Source of the DNA: Chitinophaga pinensis
Lineage (GTDB): Bacteria > Bacteroidota > Bacteroidia > B-17B0 > Aurantibacillaceae
Direction: 5' to 3'
NCBI GenBank assembly: GCA_945860225.1
Contig: CAMAPT010000011.1
Span: forward strand, 49,423-113,422
DNA length: 64,000 nt
The first letter of the stretch is position 1; each line of letters begins with the position of its first letter. Below, in pieces: positions 62,625 through 64,000 of the stretch. The notes beneath the pieces were generated by a model, which was not told the DNA's origin, ran no database searches, and worked only from the letters and a program-made list of their open reading frames with translations. A program made the position numbers and the translations under genes.

Positions 62625-64000
62625 ATGTTTCGACACACAAATACAACTAAACAAAAAACGTTTATAATAAATCTGTTTATATACTCACTTTTAATCTTGA
62701 TTGCCGTTACCATGAAAGGTCAAAATAATTTTGACAGTGTGGTAGAAAATTTCAAAAAAGACAAAGACTTGCAATATGCGAGTTATGGTTTTTGTGTATT
62801 GGATGCACAAACCGGAAAAATCATTAAGGAATTGAATTCAGAAACAGCCCTCATTCCGGCTAGTACGCTCAAAATAATCACAACGTCTGCAGCACTAGGA
62901 ACACTAGGTACAAATTACACCTACAAAACATCCTTTTTTTATATCACAGAAAAAGATTCAGCTTCCAATGCTGTTAAAAAACATCTCTTGATAAAAGGAA
63001 GTGGCGACCCCTCTTTCAATTCCTCTTACTTTTATAATAATGACTCCATTTTTTTGACACCTATTTTAACCCAGTTTAAATTAAAGGGGGTCCAAAACAT
63101 CAATGGAAAGGTGATAACAGATGTTTCTATTTTTGATAATTCGATTCCCAGTCATTGGATTTGGGGCGATATAGGCAATTATTTTGGAGCCGGAGCCAAT
63201 GGATTATCTTATAGAGATAATAAATTTTCACTATTTTTCCGAAGTGGAGCAAATAACACCCCTGCCTATTTAGAAAGCATTTCACCTGCCTATTTTTCAC
63301 AAAAAATATCGGTCACCTCCAATGTAAAAGCAGGCGGAACAGATGATAATGCTTATGTGTTTGGTGATCCAACTTCCTATTTGAGATACGTGAATGGTAC
63401 CATCCCACCCCTAAAAACGCACTACGAAATAGAGGCTGCCATGCCAGAATCCGGACTTTTTTTCAGTAATCAGCTCCTTATTGAATTTAAAAAACAAAAT
63501 ATGGCCACAATCAACTCAAAAGCAGCAATGACGGATGCCCCTTTCCCACTCCATCAAACCACAAGTGAGTTAATTCATACACACACCTCTCCTAAACTTG
63601 AAAAAATAGTTTATTACACAAATGTCAAAAGCAACAATCATTATGCGGAAAGTTTATTAAAAACCTTAGGGGCTATAAAATCAGGAAAACAAGGCACCAC
63701 CGAAAACGGTATTAGAGCTGTTGAAGATTATTGGAAAGAAAGAGGTGTAGATATTGCGAGTATGCACATGGCTGACGGGAGCGGACTTTCGAGGGCAAAC
63801 TCCATTACTACAAAAACTCAGGCAACTATTTTGTCGAAAATATACCGAGATAAACAAATATATGAGGCTTTTAATGCATCTCTACCAATTGCCGGCAAAA
63901 ATGGGAGCATGCAAAACTTATGCAAAGGCACTTTTGCAGAGAATAATTTACGCGCTAAAACAGGCTACATCAACCGCGTAAGAGGCTATTGTGGTTATGT
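62625..64000 (+). CDS. dacB: D-alanyl-D-alanine carboxypeptidase/endopeptidase (PBP4), 5' part; 3' end outside the window
   Basis: From the ATG at 62625 the frame is open to the end of the window (458 codons). I translated it by hand. A hydrophobic signal (about 13-30) precedes a PBP4-type (peptidase S13) body. The three active-site motifs are present: SxxK as S80-T-L-K83 in IPASTLK, SxN as S336-N-N338 in SNNHYAE, and KTG at 445-447 in RAKTGYI. It trims peptidoglycan peptides in the periplasm. About 20-40 residues remain outside. The start codon lies within a sequence that resembles part of the 89-bp leader repeat. Confidence 0.93.
   Translation, partial: MFRHTNTTKQKTFIINLFIYSLLILIAVTMKGQNNFDSVVENFKKDKDLQYASYGFCVLDAQTGKIIKELNSETALIPASTLKIITTSAALGTLGTNYTYKTSFFYITEKDSASNAVKKHLLIKGSGDPSFNSSYFYNNDSIFLTPILTQFKLKGVQNINGKVITDVSIFDNSIPSHWIWGDIGNYFGAGANGLSYRDNKFSLFFRSGANNTPAYLESISPAYFSQKISVTSNVKAGGTDDNAYVFGDPTSYLRYVNGTIPPLKTHYEIEAAMPESGLFFSNQLLIEFKKQNMATINSKAAMTDAPFPLHQTTSELIHTHTSPKLEKIVYYTNVKSNNHYAESLLKTLGAIKSGKQGTTENGIRAVEDYWKERGVDIASMHMADGSGLSRANSITTKTQATILSKIYRDKQIYEAFNASLPIAGKNGSMQNLCKGTFAENNLRAKTGYINRVRGYCGY

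Noticed and set aside
62617..62670. A possible fourth leader repeat at the start of dacB (AAATAGCTATGT, then CACAAATACAA, then an AT-rich end).
   Set aside because: The spacing to the start codon is quite different (8 instead of 86 bases), and the apparent dacB start falls inside it. A start further down would remove the signal peptide. The resemblance may be chance in AT-rich DNA.
63754..63981. A 75-residue open frame on the plus strand near the right edge.
   Set aside because: It lies in another frame of dacB, which has all three active-site motifs and is open to the window edge.

Overview
The window is a stretch of a low-GC chromosome from a member of the Bacteroidota. The reasons are a full-length SprA/Sov type IX secretion translocon gene directly behind ruvA, a GLPGLI-family protein paired with an outer-membrane beta-barrel protein, DUF1573 proteins, OmpA-family envelope proteins with TPR and beta-propeller domains, promoter-like TTTG / TAnnTTTG elements and an almost complete lack of Shine-Dalgarno sequences. 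Several genes appear to start at TTG or GTG (rluA-like, bioA, uvrA, recR, the Crp-like regulator, sprA). I cannot place it below phylum/class level with confidence. I see no transposase, phage, integron integrase, CRISPR array, rRNA or tRNA. This is mostly housekeeping chromosome.

Layout. 1-7.6 kb: the 3' part of gapA, a beta-barrel/GLPGLI pair, a RadD-like helicase, a di-haem peroxidase lipoprotein and a small lipoprotein preceded by two tandem 89-bp leader repeats. 7.7-17.4 kb: a TPR membrane protein, ribH, tsaE with an outer-membrane protein, two DUF1573 proteins, valS, a membrane protein, sppA and folK. 17.5-28.5 kb: an OmpA protein, a RluA-type pseudouridine synthase, an HD phosphohydrolase, an aminotransferase, a DUF1415 protein, an unknown membrane protein, the sucC-lipoprotein-secreted protein operon and bioA. 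28.6-41.6 kb: an acyl-CoA carboxylase carboxyltransferase, an alpha/beta hydrolase, a long YwqK/MORN-repeat protein, a second copy of the lipoprotein family, a gamma carbonic anhydrase-like protein, recF, dciA-like, a long-type ispH, an exonuclease, an unknown acidic protein and uvrA. 41.7-49.3 kb: an RND/MMPL exporter, an oligopeptide-binding lipoprotein, recR, a Crp-like regulator, a glycosyltransferase and plsY. 49.5-64 kb: ruvA, sprA, an RNA methyltransferase, a PorE-like OmpA protein, a TPR protein, trmN6-like and the 5' part of dacB (PBP4).

How it fits together. Much of the non-housekeeping content serves the cell envelope: SprA and the PorE-like protein (type IX secretion and its peptidoglycan anchor), OmpA, beta-barrel proteins, lipoproteins, PlsY, SppA and PBP4. 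DNA repair and recombination is represented by recF, recR, ruvA, uvrA and the RadD-like helicase, scattered rather than clustered.

The most unusual non-coding signal is an 89-bp leader repeat that ends exactly at start codons. Two tandem units precede the lipoprotein at 7217. A third, 92% identical to the nearer one, lies 54 kb away in front of the TPR gene on the other strand. A degenerate relative may lie in the sucC leader. The copies keep a small hairpin in the same place while its sequence differs.

No intergenic gap exceeds 300 bp. The largest (23555-23837, 61509-61736, 45866-46081, 21475-21674) hold only the elements listed, otherwise AT-rich sequence in which I see nothing.
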